Below are positions 46,976 to 59,220 of a DNA stretch of 64,000 nt, piece by piece. Under the pieces are notes generated by a model, which had not been told where the DNA came from, did no database searches, and was given only the letters and a program-made list of their open reading frames with translations. The DNA lies in contig CM056577.1 in assembly GCA_029721435.1 (NCBI GenBank), positions 119,656,719-119,720,718 of the forward strand. Direction: 5' to 3'. The number at the start of each line of letters is the position of its first letter. Position 1 is the stretch's first letter. The translations under genes and the position numbers were made by a program. This stretch comes from Gymnothorax reevesii. Its lineage: Eukaryota > Chordata > Actinopteri > Anguilliformes > Muraenidae.

Positions 46976-46987
46976 TCAGTAGAGTAC
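46976..46987 (-). other. snx27: Alternative SNX27 ending by read-through of the exon donor
   Basis: If the donor (gtactc) of the 46988-47047 exon is not used, translation continues GTA CTC TAC and stops at TGA (46978-46976), giving ...KWRKE-VLY. Mammalian SNX27 is known to have two C-terminal forms, one ending shortly after KWRKE, which makes this short form plausible. Confidence 0.45.
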
Positions 46988-47047
46988 CTCTTTTCTCCAC
47001 TTGAGCTCGCAGAACACCCTCTCGAAACACTCCTGCATGTAATTGAA
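46988..47047 (-). CDS. snx27: SNX27 exon: end of the FERM-like domain (F3)
   Basis: Twenty codons in phase 0 reading FNYMQECFERVFCELKWRKE, between acceptor 'tccctag' and donor GAG|gtactc. This is the last helix of the F3 subdomain and is almost identical to vertebrate SNX27 as I remember it. From here the message can splice to a distal exon (candidate at 34095) or read into a nearby stop. The donor is weak beyond GT, which fits alternative use. Confidence 0.95.
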
Positions 47048-47172
47048 CTAGGGAGAGACATGCGCAAAGACACACACACACAAAATGTTAAATGCAAGTT
47101 ATTACAAAGCTGACTGCATTAATTTCAAACTCCGCTCTGGAGGCAAACTGGGGACTCGCAATTTAGGATTCA

Positions 47173-48923
<1,751 letters not shown>

Positions 48924-50130
48924 TACAGTGCCGTGAAAAAGTAATTCCCCCTGCCCGATTTCTAATTTTTTTGCATATTTCTCGCACTTGAATGTTTCAG
49001 ATCATCAAACAAATTTAGATTTTAGATGAAGATAACCTGAGTAAATACAAAATGCAGTATTTAAATCATGATTTAATTGATTGATGTTAAAAAGCTATCC
49101 AAGCCTACTTGGCCCAATGTGAAAGAGTAATTGCCCTCACCTGTTAAACCGTGAATTAACTGCTTAACCACATTTTTTGAGTTCAATTTCACTAGCCACA
49201 CTCGGGCCTGATTACTGCCAGACCTGTTGAAACAAGAAATCACCTAAATAGAACCTGTCTGACAAAGTGAAGTAGGCTAAAGAATCTCAAAAAGCAACAG
49301 ACAATGCCGCAATCTAGAGAAATTCAAGAAGAGATGAGAAACAGTCTGGAAAGGGTTACTAAGCCATTTCTAAGGCTTTGAACTCAAGCCAACCAAGGTA
49401 AGAGCCAATATCCACAAATGGAGAAAACTTTAAACAGTGGTGGCCAGCCTACCAAAATTACTCCAAAAGCGCATTAACGACTCATCCAGGAGGCCACAAA
49501 AGAACCCAGAACAACATTTGAAGAACTTCAGGCCTCAACAGCCTCAGTTAAAGTCAGTGTTCATGATTCAAAAATAAGAAAGAGACTGGGCAAAAATGTC
49601 ATCCATAGGAGAGTTCCAAGGCAAAAACCGCTGTTGACCAAAAAGAACACAAAGGCTCGTCAAACATTGCAAAACAACATCTTGATGATCCCAAAGACTT
49701 TTAGGAAAATATTCTGTGGACTGAGGAAAAAAAAGTAGAACTTTTTGGAAGGTAGGCGTCCCGATACATCCGGTGTAAAACTAACACAGCATTTCATAAA
49801 AAGAACATCATACTAACAGTCAAACATGGTGGTGGTGTGATAGTCTGGGGCTGCTTTGCTGCTTCAGGACCTGGACACCTTGCCTAGGGTGGGTTTAGGT
49901 TTAGGGGGCAACTACTTTTTCACATAGGGCCAGGTGGGTTTGGATAGCTTTTTTCCCCTAAACAAATGAAATCATTAAAAAACTACATTTTGTATTTACA
50001 TGGGTTATCTTTGTCAAATATTAAAATTTCTTTGATGATCTGAAACATTTAAGTTTCAGAAATATGCAAAAAAAAAAAAAAAAAAAAAACAGAAATCTGG
50101 TAGGGGCAAATACTTTTTCACGGCATTGTA
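48924..50130 (+). mobile_element. Tc1-like element with internal deletion (SNX27 intron)
   Basis: The inverted termini are tacagtgccgtgaaaaagta at the left and, reverse complemented at the right, tacaatgccgtgaaaaagta. The interior retains transposase-derived phrases up to 'catggtggtggtgtgatagtctggggctg', then jumps to the 3' non-coding end, so the catalytic C-terminal half is deleted (total 1.2 kb). It shares its backbone with the element at 54645-58466. Confidence 0.92.
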
Positions 50131-50766
50131 TGTATACAAAACTTCTCAGTAATACACTTAGCTATACTCTGAAGATTTTTACAGAGGAAATTGTTAATAT
50201 ACCATCCCTAACCTGATTTATGAGACATTTTATTCCCAAAAATATGGCAAAAATCTATTTTTTAAGGATATGGACAGCATATTTTGATTTTCTCAGTAAT
50301 AAAAGCAGACGTCCTTAAATCCCTCAGTAACTGCTTTTTCATCTTATATGTAAACAAAATGAAAAAAAGAATTTCACACCTGGCATTATCGGATGTTTAG
50401 ATTTATGTTCCTAAAATATATGCAAATTAGCGAATATTTAATGCCTCATTTGCATATTTAAACATAAAAATTTCAAAAACATGTAATACATTTTTTTTCA
50501 TACTATTGCAAGTAATCAACTGAGGACGTTTCATGATGATATCAATTATTTAAAAATTTTACCCTATTCACCTGTAGTGTCACATACTCACCTACACACA
50601 CTCAAATACAATTACCTGATTTTGCAGGCAGAGAATCCTTTGCATGCCAACGATCACACAATACCTGATACAGCGCAAAATGACAACTAAAAAAAAAAAA
50701 AAAAAAACTAAAATAAAATAAATAAATAAATTTAAAAAAAAAAGATAAACCGCCGCCTCTTTTCAC
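50131..50766 (-). other. SNX27 intron; no element recognised
   Basis: AT-rich intronic sequence. An A-run with taaa repeats at about 50690-50742 lies just downstream of the next exon's donor. Confidence 0.6.
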
Positions 50767-50916
50767 CTCCATCGTGCCCTCCTCTGTGCAGGCGTGCAGT
50801 TTAAAGTGGCGGATGCTGATGGCGGCGATCACATGACCCTTGCGCCGTGAGTCGCAGGAGCAGTGCGGGAAGACTATTTCATTGTAGCCCTCGCAGGAAC
50901 GGAGCATGCTCAGATA
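50767..50916 (-). CDS. snx27: SNX27 exon: FERM-like F2/F3 junction
   Basis: Fifty codons in phase 0. They start [19 protein letters not shown], continue with [20 protein letters not shown], and end [10 protein letters not shown]. The acceptor is 'ctggcag' and the donor GAG|gtgaaa. Apart from a few conservative changes this agrees with SNX27 as I remember it. The block spans the last helix of F2 and the first strands of F3. The intron on its downstream side carries a Tc1-like element. Confidence 0.97.
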
Positions 50917-52043
50917 CTGCCAGGGAGAGAGGGGAGGGATCAGAAACTGCCCCACCACTGACACAAACCAGCACACTGCCACAGAGACAGAGATGGTGAG
51001 AAGACATGCAAATCCAAAGAAGCTCCAATACAGACAGAAATGGACAGTTGCAGACGATAAAGGAAGGTAACCGATAGACGGAAACACAGGCAAATATGGA
51101 ATTTGACAGATGGACAGATGAATAGAAAGAAAGACAGACAGGCAGAGACAGAAATAGACCGGGAGGAACAGATGGACAGATGGACAGGCCCAAGCCAACA
51201 GCCGGAGAGAGGGAATCCAACAGAAGACAGATATGAAAACAGCCCAAGACAGACAGGGGGGAATAAAAAGGCAAACACTGCCAGAAACTAAGTCCTGAGA
51301 AAATTAAACTACATCCAATCATCACTCTAAGGGAGGGGGGCAGGAACCTATCCCAGCATGCACTGGGAAAAAGGCTTGACATGTTGACTGAAATCTGAGT
51401 TCTCAACAGACCGAGAAACAGGACTGACAGCAGGGAAACAAGATAAACCAACGAAACAAAACAAAAAGAACGTCCGGAAGGAAAAAAAAAAAAACTGAAT
51501 GAGTGCAAGAACGATATGAAAGAAGAGAGTTGGCAAGCGAAAGGGAGGGAAAGGAAAGAGAAAGAAAGGGAGAGGCGTAGAGTGAGAGCCGCACTATGAT
51601 TCCGTCACTTCTGTGAGAGGGCGGGAGAGTTGCTAACATTCTTTAGGGACACTACAAAATTTTCAAAGCCACATTAAAATGAAACCTAACACACCAAACA
51701 GAGCACAAATAGTTTCATTTTGGGACCAAATGAATCTCTGTAACAGATGTATTAAAGGATTTTATGACCATTATTGCACCAGGAAATTGACACCTTTAAT
51801 TGTATTGTTGTAACATTAGGCGGGAACAAAAGCTGTGATCAAAGTCTGTGATTCTTGGATCTTAAGTGGCGGCGTTTTGTAAAATTCATTTTGGTGACAA
51901 ACTTTTTCTGTTCTTATGTTTATCAACAGGATCTCGGACTGAAGAATCGTTTCCCCGCTTACCTTTTTTTTCCTTTTACTGAGGACACTACATGTTTTTT
52001 TTGAGCCGAAGACCCACCTTGTAAATCATGAAGTATATATAAA
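50917..52043 (-). other. SNX27 intron; purine-rich sequence
   Basis: From about 50920 to 51620 the plus strand is rich in 'agacagacag' and 'gggagagg' phrases. Long minus-strand open frames here are translations of pyrimidine-rich sequence that run through the exon boundary and are not genes. Confidence 0.6.
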
Positions 52044-52217
52044 GTATATATTTGTTTTCCATACTTGAACTGGAATGTGCTTGTTCTGACTAGCACTAGT
52101 GAAATATATTTGTTTTCCATACTTGGACTGGAATGTAATTGTTCTGACTAGCACTAGTGAAATATATTTGTTTTCCATACTTGGACTGGAATGTAATTGT
52201 TCTGACTAGCACTAGTG
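52044..52217. repeat. Tandem repeat, three units of 58 bp
   Basis: The unit 'aaatatatttgttttccata...gactagcactagtg' occurs at 52044, 52102 and 52160. Units 2 and 3 are essentially identical and unit 1 differs at a few positions, indicating a recent duplication. It lies in an SNX27 intron. Confidence 0.95.
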
Positions 52218-53129
52218 AAATATAAATAGCCATATTGACTAGTGTGGTATAATTGGTTAACTTTATCTGAAGCGTATATAATAATTAAACATCATAATAT
52301 TATTTTAGTTAGGCTATCTGAGAGAGGTGATAATAAACTGGGGCCTGAACAATAAAACTGTCCTTTACTGCCCGAACGTGACGTGAATGACGCTAAGCAA
52401 TGCCCGATACAGCATGTGCAGACGGCTCATAAATCCAGTCAACAGCCAAATCAAGCAAATTTATCGAATAAAACGCTGTGTTCGAGTGAATTGAGACATG
52501 TATAAAGGTAGCATGCCTATTATATTTCTCATTCAAAGCAGAAGAGGGTGTTTATTTCCAGTGGGAAAGTGGTGTCATTCCTGACTTTTCAGTCCACCGT
52601 GACAACTGGTCGCTCCAACCACAGGACTGAGCAGCCTCCGGTTATTGCAAAGTAACTTTGACTAAAGAAAATGCAAGGAAACAATCAGTTTTTTCACTGA
52701 ACATCATACTTAATATCTATTTACCCAAATTAGTTGTCTATAGCCGTGGAGCAGGCTGAATGCGATCAAAATCACGGCCACCATTGGAAAGTCAAGTCAC
52801 AGCGCAAAGTGGACAAAAATTAGAATGAGGACCTCCAAGGTACTTCCTTGATGCTTATCTGTTAATTTTCCAACAACCATCCAATCTGTGCGAACACAAC
52901 GGTAATTTCATTTGGGGAATACCTGACGTGGTCAAGTACTTTCTAGGTAGTGACAAGCTAAAAAATTGCCGCCGCTGATTGTCGAGATTTTTGCATGCTT
53001 ACATTCTTGCTCTGTTGTACTACTTTACTTCTGAGCGAGCACTTTCACAACATTACACATGTATTCCACACCAAAGCAAGCAGCATAAATTTGAATTTGA
53101 AGGGTAAGGGGGGAGGCAGAGTGACAGAC
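52218..53129 (-). other. SNX27 intron; nothing recognised
   Basis: No element or exon was identified. Confidence 0.55.
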
Positions 53130-53219
53130 CATGACCATCTTTCCCTGCTCCGCCAGTTTCTGTAGCTGGTAAGACTGGTCGTCTGCTTTGACGAATCCCC
53201 TTTTCACGTCATCCAATGC
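53130..53219 (-). CDS. snx27: SNX27 exon: FERM-like F2
   Basis: Thirty codons in phase 0. They begin [20 protein letters not shown] and end EQGKMVM. The acceptor is 'cctctcccccag' and the donor ATG|gtctgt, a weak 5' splice site (T at +3, not A or G). The amphipathic helices belong to the F2 subdomain. The pyrimidine tract upstream is an expanded CT microsatellite. Confidence 0.95.
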
Positions 53220-53230
53220 CTGGGGGAGAG

Positions 53231-53291
53231 GGAGGAAGAATGAGAGAGAGAGAGAGAGGGGGGGGGGGAGAGAGAGAGAGAGAGAGAGGGG

Positions 53292-53319
<28 letters not shown>
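53231..53319. repeat. GA (CT on the gene strand) microsatellite next to an SNX27 acceptor
   Basis: About 90 bases of gaga and gggg repeats start 12 bases upstream (in gene direction) of the exon at 53130-53219. On the transcribed strand it acts as a very long pyrimidine tract. Confidence 0.95.
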
Positions 53320-53323
<4 letters not shown>

Positions 53324-54519
53324 TTTTGTCAATTGTCATCTAGCATTTTGCCAACAACATACTTGCACACTGTGATAGGCCTGATTCAAAATACTGCCTG
53401 GGTGGAGACATTCTTTACGAAAGAGAAAGAGACTGAAAACATTTATAAATTACAATCATGCATTTCAACAAAATACACCCATTATTAACCAGAAAAGAGT
53501 CATATGCAATCGCAGGTCTACACTAGTACGCCTGCTACGTCATCATAATGGCAACAAAGCTATTAAACCATGGGACTTAGACTGTACATGAGCCTCTCCA
53601 TTTTCACTGAAAAGCTTTTGTTGCACATACAGCAGTGGCACCACACAAGCAGCTAAAAATGGCTGAAGTTTGTTCTGCTAAAGAAAAGCTCTTAAAACAC
53701 GATTTAATTACTCGTAATGACGACTCAATGTTGTAAAACTCAGGCCTTCTTATAAAAAGGTGCCACTGACCTCAATAGTTGCACTACTATTTTTTTTAAT
53801 GTATTTAATAACTTTAACAAAAAATTAATTGCAATAACTTGTTACTGGTGTATGCCATTACTACCACAGGATCGCAATATTTGAACCTCACTTGACATAA
53901 AACTTTTGAAAAGAAATCGCCCTGCATTAGCGACCTTCGAATTATACGGGAAAAAAAGTTTTTCTGGAGTGATTAGAATAAAATCCCAGTGGCAGCCGTG
54001 GCGCGATGACCGCTGATCCATCGCATTCCCCGCTCATTCCGTGAGGAAAAACAATTTCTCTTCTCTTCCAGAGAATATTAATGAACAGCTTGACTTGGAG
54101 AGGGACCAACAGCCCAAATTACAACAAAGTTAGTCAGTCATAACCTGAGGGACACTCAGTAAATTGCGCATCCACTTTATCGCAACCACTGGTCGTCATT
54201 ATTCCAATTTAACTGTTATAGTTGGAATGATACCATTTTGCACATTTCTTACATGCGTGCTTTGGCAGAAATTACTCAGTGCATTTCCTGCCAATAAAGC
54301 AATTTGAAGTGAACTGACTGCGAATGTGAGAGAGGAAGAGATCCTGAGGGAAGAGAGGGAACGAGGGAGGGAGAAAGTCAGAAGGAGAGAGAGACAGCAA
54401 GGGAAAAAGGGTCATACAGAAAGAGTGAGAGACAGACAGAGAATTCTTTTAAGACTCTCTCAAGAATTCTTTTGTAATTGCTGCTATTAATGTTTTAAAT
54501 GAGTGACTGCATGCTGACG
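53320..54519 (-). other. SNX27 intron; purine-rich stretch near 54320-54450
   Basis: Otherwise unremarkable; no element or exon was identified. Confidence 0.55.
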
Positions 54520-54634
54520 GCATGCCATTTGCAATTGTTGTGTTTTTGTTATTTATCATTTATTTGTGTGCCTGTTGCTACCTGTACAAAAATTTGCCCT
54601 TCAGGGTTAATAAAGCTGACCTTGACCTTGAGAG
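54520..54634 (+). mobile_element. 3' tail fragment of a retroposon
   Basis: It ends in 'ttgcccttcagggttaataaa' followed by a short gaccttgacctt tail, the form of a LINE or LINE-mobilised SINE 3' end. Only about 115 bases remain. Confidence 0.4.
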
Positions 54635-55023
54635 GGGAAGAGATGAGGTGCTGAGAAAACTATTTGCCCCCTCCCCAATTTATGCTATTTTTGCATATTT
54701 GTCACACATTAATGTTTCACATCAAACTAATTTTAATATTAGACTAAAATAACCGAAGTAAACATGAAATGCAGTTTTTAAATTGTCATTTATTGAAGAA
54801 AAAAAGCTATCCAACACTACCTGGCCGTATGTTAGAAAGTAATGGCTCCCTTGGTTATCAAATCAACAAATGATACAAATTTCATTAATAATTGGGTTTG
54901 ATTTCTCTGAACAAACCCAAGCATGAGAACTGCCAGCCCCGTTTAACCTAAACATCATTTAAATACATCCTGCCTGGCTGAGTGAAGTATGCAAAAGCAG
55001 CTTGTGATGCTGCAAACTAAAAA

Positions 55024-56622
55024 CAGTGTTCAGATTAGGTGGATTCGCATCGCAAAATGCAAACCAAATTTCAGCAGTTTTGACGAAATGCTATATCATC
55101 ATAACAAACCCTTTGCAAAAATGCGATTCAAAAAATCTTAGTGATATTTTATGGATCCCGACTCAGTGGCCTGTGAACTTTCGAATTCCCGAGCCACATA
55201 GCAATAGGAGAAGTTATCACGACTTTGATTAGATGGAAAATGATGTTCCTCATTTGCATACCACCCAATCAGCTTCTAGGGAGCACATGCATGCACTTGC
55301 GACTCGGTAGGCTTTCTGGTACAGTCATGCGCTCCATCTTTGGCCACAACGGCAAGACTCAGCTATGCGAGCCATCCGGAGCCATCGCATACTCTACTCG
55401 TTGGACATATCCACCTGTTTGGCTAGTCAGCCTACTAACGTCAACTAAAGAAAATCTTTGTAAATGATCATCATATCGAGGCCATATGATTTGTTTCTTG
55501 CCCCAACTCTACGAACTTTGCCAGCTGTCATAGGCATGAACTTATCTGAGGTTTCACAGAAGTTTTGTGCGACCCAATTAAACTTTGGGACATTATCTAG
55601 TTTGCTTGCAAGTTCAAAAGCAATCGCTTAGGTACAGCTAGCTGGCTAGTGAATCTACGCTTGTTATGATGCCTTTTTGAGAAGTTTTTACTGCTCTGAT
55701 TTGTCACTTTCAACGCTATCGCATGCAGACGAACTCTTTCAACAGTGATTACCAGCTTATTTTACCTAAAGAGCAAACAGACAGTTCGGGCCTGAGACGT
55801 GTTACAGTACATGATGGCTAGTTTTAGCTGCATTATCTTGTTATGCATGCTATCGCATATTTTGCTACTCTTCAGATTATAAAGCTGGCCATCTTCCAAT
55901 CTAGTTTATACTAGTTAAGGGGAATCTTAGTTATCATTGCTATATGTGATTTGGTTTTTTCCCCTAAAGGAAACAATTCCCGATCAGACCACTGCTTTCG
56001 GCTTTAACTCCGAATCGCCTTGACTGGGTTTACGCTTTATGTTTTTACACACCCGAATGTTCCTCCAGCCACCCAAACATCACGGTAAGCCCATCAAAGT
56101 CAGACAATTTTGTCCCAGTGCTATGTGGCTTGGGGAATCGCAAGTTCATTGGCCTCTCCCGAAACATGCACAATGATCTCTGATCATTCAAATACATGAT
56201 GATGTGATGTCAAAATGTGAGTTGGAGAGTGCCTTGTGTGACTGGATTTTAATGGGAGTGGATCCTTTCACATCTGTGATCAGGAGTTAAACAACATTAT
56301 GCTACAGAAGAAAACTGCAGGTCACAAGTAATTCACTAAAATTTCATCGGGAAACAGACGTGTGCAGAATTAAATTATCATTGTACAGGGTAAAATTGAT
56401 GCCTTTTGGAAAGTTTGTTTTGCTGTCGGAGTGGCGTTGCATTTCTATTGTAATTGTAATTTGTCATTAGGAAAGAATTAAAAGTCCTTTTGTCATCTAA
56501 AATCGGATATGGTTTACCAATTTTTGCTCTTCATTTTTCAAATGTCCTAAACAATTGCTGATCAATTGATATAACGATTCGCAGAAAATGCTAATCAATT
56601 TTTGGCCTTAATCTGATCACTG
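55024..56622. mobile_element. Insertion of about 1.6 kb in the Tc1-like element, hAT-like termini
   Basis: The left end reads CAGTGTTCAGATTAGG and the right, reverse complemented, CAGTGATCAGATTAAGG. CAGTG-type ends suggest hAT. The flanks do not give a clean 8-bp duplication, so the exact boundaries may be off by a few bases. No coding sequence was recognised inside. Confidence 0.65.
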
Positions 56623-57595
56623 AAAGAAATTCAGAAACAGTCACTGATATCTTAATGCTGGAAAGAGTTGCAAACCCATTTATAAGGCTCTGGGACTGCA
56701 GCAAAAAAAGAGCAATTACTTACAAACTGAAAAACTTTAGAACAACAGTGAACCTTCCCAGGAGTGGATGGCCAACCAAAATTCCTCCCAGAGTGCATTG
56801 ACGACTCATACAGGAGGTCACAAAAGAACCCAGACTAACATCTAAAGAACTACAGGCCTCATTTGTCTGAGTTAATGTCTGTTCCCCAATTCACCATGAG
56901 ACGCAGACTGTGCAAAAAAGGCATCCATGAGAGAGCTGCAAGGTGAAAACCACTGCAGACCAAAAATCACACAAAGGTGTGTCTCACATTTGCCAAAAAA
57001 TATATTGACGACCCTTAAGACTTCTGAGGTCATATTCTGTAGAATGGAACTTTTAGGAAGATATGGGTCCAGTTGCAACTGGCATAGAGCTAGCACAGCA
57101 TTCCACAAAAAGAACAGCTTCAGGACTTAGGCCACCTGTCACAATAGCTAGAGCCATGAATTCTGCTCGCAGCCAGAAAATCCTGACGGAGAATGTGCAA
57201 CCATCAATTTGTGACCACTAGCCCAACCGCAGATGGGTGATGCAGCAAAATGAAGGTTTTGGTACGGCCTAGTCAAAGCCCTCACTTGGATCTGATTGTG
57301 ATGCAGTCACATTACCGTAAATGGGCAATTCATGCTCAAAAACCCTCCAATGTGGCTCAGTTCAAACAATTATGCAAAGACTAGAGGTCAAAAATTCCTC
57401 CACAGAGATATACAAGACTCATTGCCAGTTATTACAAATTTTTGATTGCAGTTGTTCCCGTCAAGCATGGCACAATCATACTGATGGGTTTGGGTGCAGT
57501 AATTTTTTTCACACTGCTAATAGTTTTGAATGAGTCCTTACTTTCAATAAATTAAATGATCATTTAAAAGATGCATTTTGAGATAACTCACATTG

Positions 57596-58355
57596 TAGGG
57601 CTGGGCGGTATAGCCTAAAATTTTTTCTGCGGTATATTTCTAAGCATAGACGGTAACAATATATATTGCGATATAATTTTCGGTATAGATATATCTCAAT
57701 ATAACCGTTTCTAAACCTACTACCACAGCAGATGCACTGCATTTTTTACTTTAAACTCACTTCAAAATAGCACAGAATGCCATTGTAAGAACATTTACGG
57801 TGCAAAACCTATTTTAAAAGTACAAGTAATTTGAAAGTGTGACGGGAGAACATTCTTATGTATGAGTATTTTATGTAAAGCATTGTATATCATCTGTAAA
57901 TGGAGATTTGTTACATGCAGTTTTGCTGCCTTGCTGGTCAGCCATTTATTTTGTTCATTTGGCACCCTCTGGTGGTGTGTCTGTAGCAAAACATGATCTT
58001 ATATAATATCTTTGGAATAGACTAGTGCTTTCTAGAATCTTCTGGCACCTTCCTGCCTAGAGGGGTCGGGATTACCCTGGAATCCAGTAGATCTTTCCAG
58101 AATGTTGCTAGTCTATATAAATAAATACAAACAAAGTACACATGACGGACATTGCTCTGGTGTTTTTCACGTGCACCCCCTCCTCCGTACGTTCAGTACT
58201 TTCAGCTATGCTCTCAGCCAATATCCAAATAAAGCAGGAGCAGGTTAATGACATCATTAACTAGCACAATCGCTGTTGGCCGGTATAGTCAAAATCTCTA
58301 CCTTTGGCCAAATTTATATCGTCTCTACCATCTACCGTTTATACCGCCCACCCCA
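57596..58355. mobile_element. hAT-type element, about 760 bp, inserted in the Tc1-like element
   Basis: The left end is TAGGGCTGGGCGGTATAG; the right, reverse complemented, is TGGGGTGGGCGGTATAAA. Flanks tcacattg (57588-57595) and tcacacag (58356-58363) agree at 6 of 8 positions. The gggctgggcggtat terminus is common among fish hAT short elements. Part of its interior recurs inverted at 62662-62805. Confidence 0.8.
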
Positions 58356-58517
58356 TCACACAGTCCTTGTCTAACATTTACTTCAATAGAATGTTTTGAA
58401 ATACTTAAAATAGGCAAAAATAGAAGAATTTGGGAAGGGGGAAAAAAAAACTATTTAACAGCACTATATGGAGCGAGAGCATTGGAAAGAGGCCGAGGGA
58501 GGGAGGGAGAGAGAGAC

Positions 58518-58681
58518 CTGATGGAAGCAGTAGTGTATGGCCAGCTCGTTGTCATTGAGCAGGACCTCCTCTTCAATGGTGAAGAGCCACTTGCGGAGTG
58601 TCAGGCAGGTGCCGGGCACAGCGGAGGTGTAGTTCTGCACATACAGCTTGTGTGGGAACTCGTTCGGGGCCAGCTTACGCA
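58518..58681 (-). CDS. snx27: SNX27 exon: FERM-like F1/F2
   Basis: Two bases of a split codon plus 54 codons. It contains [40 protein letters not shown] and [13 protein letters not shown], all typical of SNX27. The acceptor is 'ctgtcccag' and the donor CAG|gtctct, whose intron side is pyrimidine-rich and far from the usual gtragt. The split codon formed with the previous exon is ATG, so the junction reads S-F-M-R-K-L; I remember valine at this place in mammals. F1 has a ubiquitin-like fold and F2 is helical. Confidence 0.97.
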
Positions 58682-59141
58682 CTGGGACAGACGGAGACAG
58701 AGAGGCAGAGCACTGATCAGCAAAAAGAGTCGTCCAGAGTGGAGCCATGAGGCAGCCTTCTACTGTCTCACACATTACAGCTACATTCAGGAATACGTTT
58801 ATCCGGCCCACACTTTCATCCCAAGTCAAACGGCCAACAAAGATTGTTCCCTGGGTTTTAAGGTCTGAAATTAGGCTAGGCCCAGGCCTTGTGTCAGGTG
58901 TGAGAGCGTGTGCATGCGCATGTGTGTGTTAAGGTTATTATTAATTAAGGTCAGAATTAGGGATAGGTTAAGGTGAGTGTTTGAGTTAGGCATGTGTTGA
59001 TTACTGTTAAGATTAGGGAAAGGCTGCAGAGACACAGAAATACAGAATGAAAGTCAATGTAATTTCCTCACAAGGATAGAAGTACATGGATGTGTGCACT
59101 GGTGTGTGTGTGAGTTTCTGTGTGAGTGCGTTTATACTTAC
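58682..59141 (-). other. SNX27 intron; nothing recognised
   Basis: Short intron with a few GT-rich stretches only. Confidence 0.7.
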
Positions 59142-59220
59142 TGAAGGAGTGGTTAATAACCTCAAAGAGGGCAAAGTAACTGGCCGTGATGCTGTCCATC
59201 CCCACTTTCATCACTACTGC
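59142..59220 (-). CDS. snx27: SNX27 exon: FERM-like F1
   Basis: Twenty-six codons plus one base, reading AVVMKVGMDS and then YFALFEVINHSF. The acceptor is 'gttccag' and the donor A|gtaagt, a consensus site. It follows the DQVYQ exon in phase 0. This is the middle of the ubiquitin-like F1 lobe. The sequence just upstream in gene direction (59228-59350) is long and pyrimidine-rich. Confidence 0.95.

Larger units (their letters stand above)
54645..58466 (+). mobile_element. Tc1-like element split by two later insertions (SNX27 intron)
   Basis: Pieces at 54645-55023, 56623-57595 and 58356-58466 together follow the element at 48924-50130 from end to end: 'tttgcatatttgtcacac', 'acgactcatacaggaggtcac', 'gcattttgagataactca' and a final 'gggaaggggg...ctatttaacagcactata'. 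Without the inserts it is about 1.46 kb, near full length for Tc1. The transposase is unreadable. It sits entirely between SNX27 exons, in the opposite orientation. Confidence 0.88.

Noticed and set aside
50602..51508. Long minus-strand frames of about 200 codons around the 50767-50916 exon
   Set aside because: Only the exon itself is conserved; the rest is translation of pyrimidine-rich intron running through splice sites.
58248..58868. Plus-strand frame of 206 codons
   Set aside because: It is antisense to a well-supported SNX27 exon and crosses transposon sequence.
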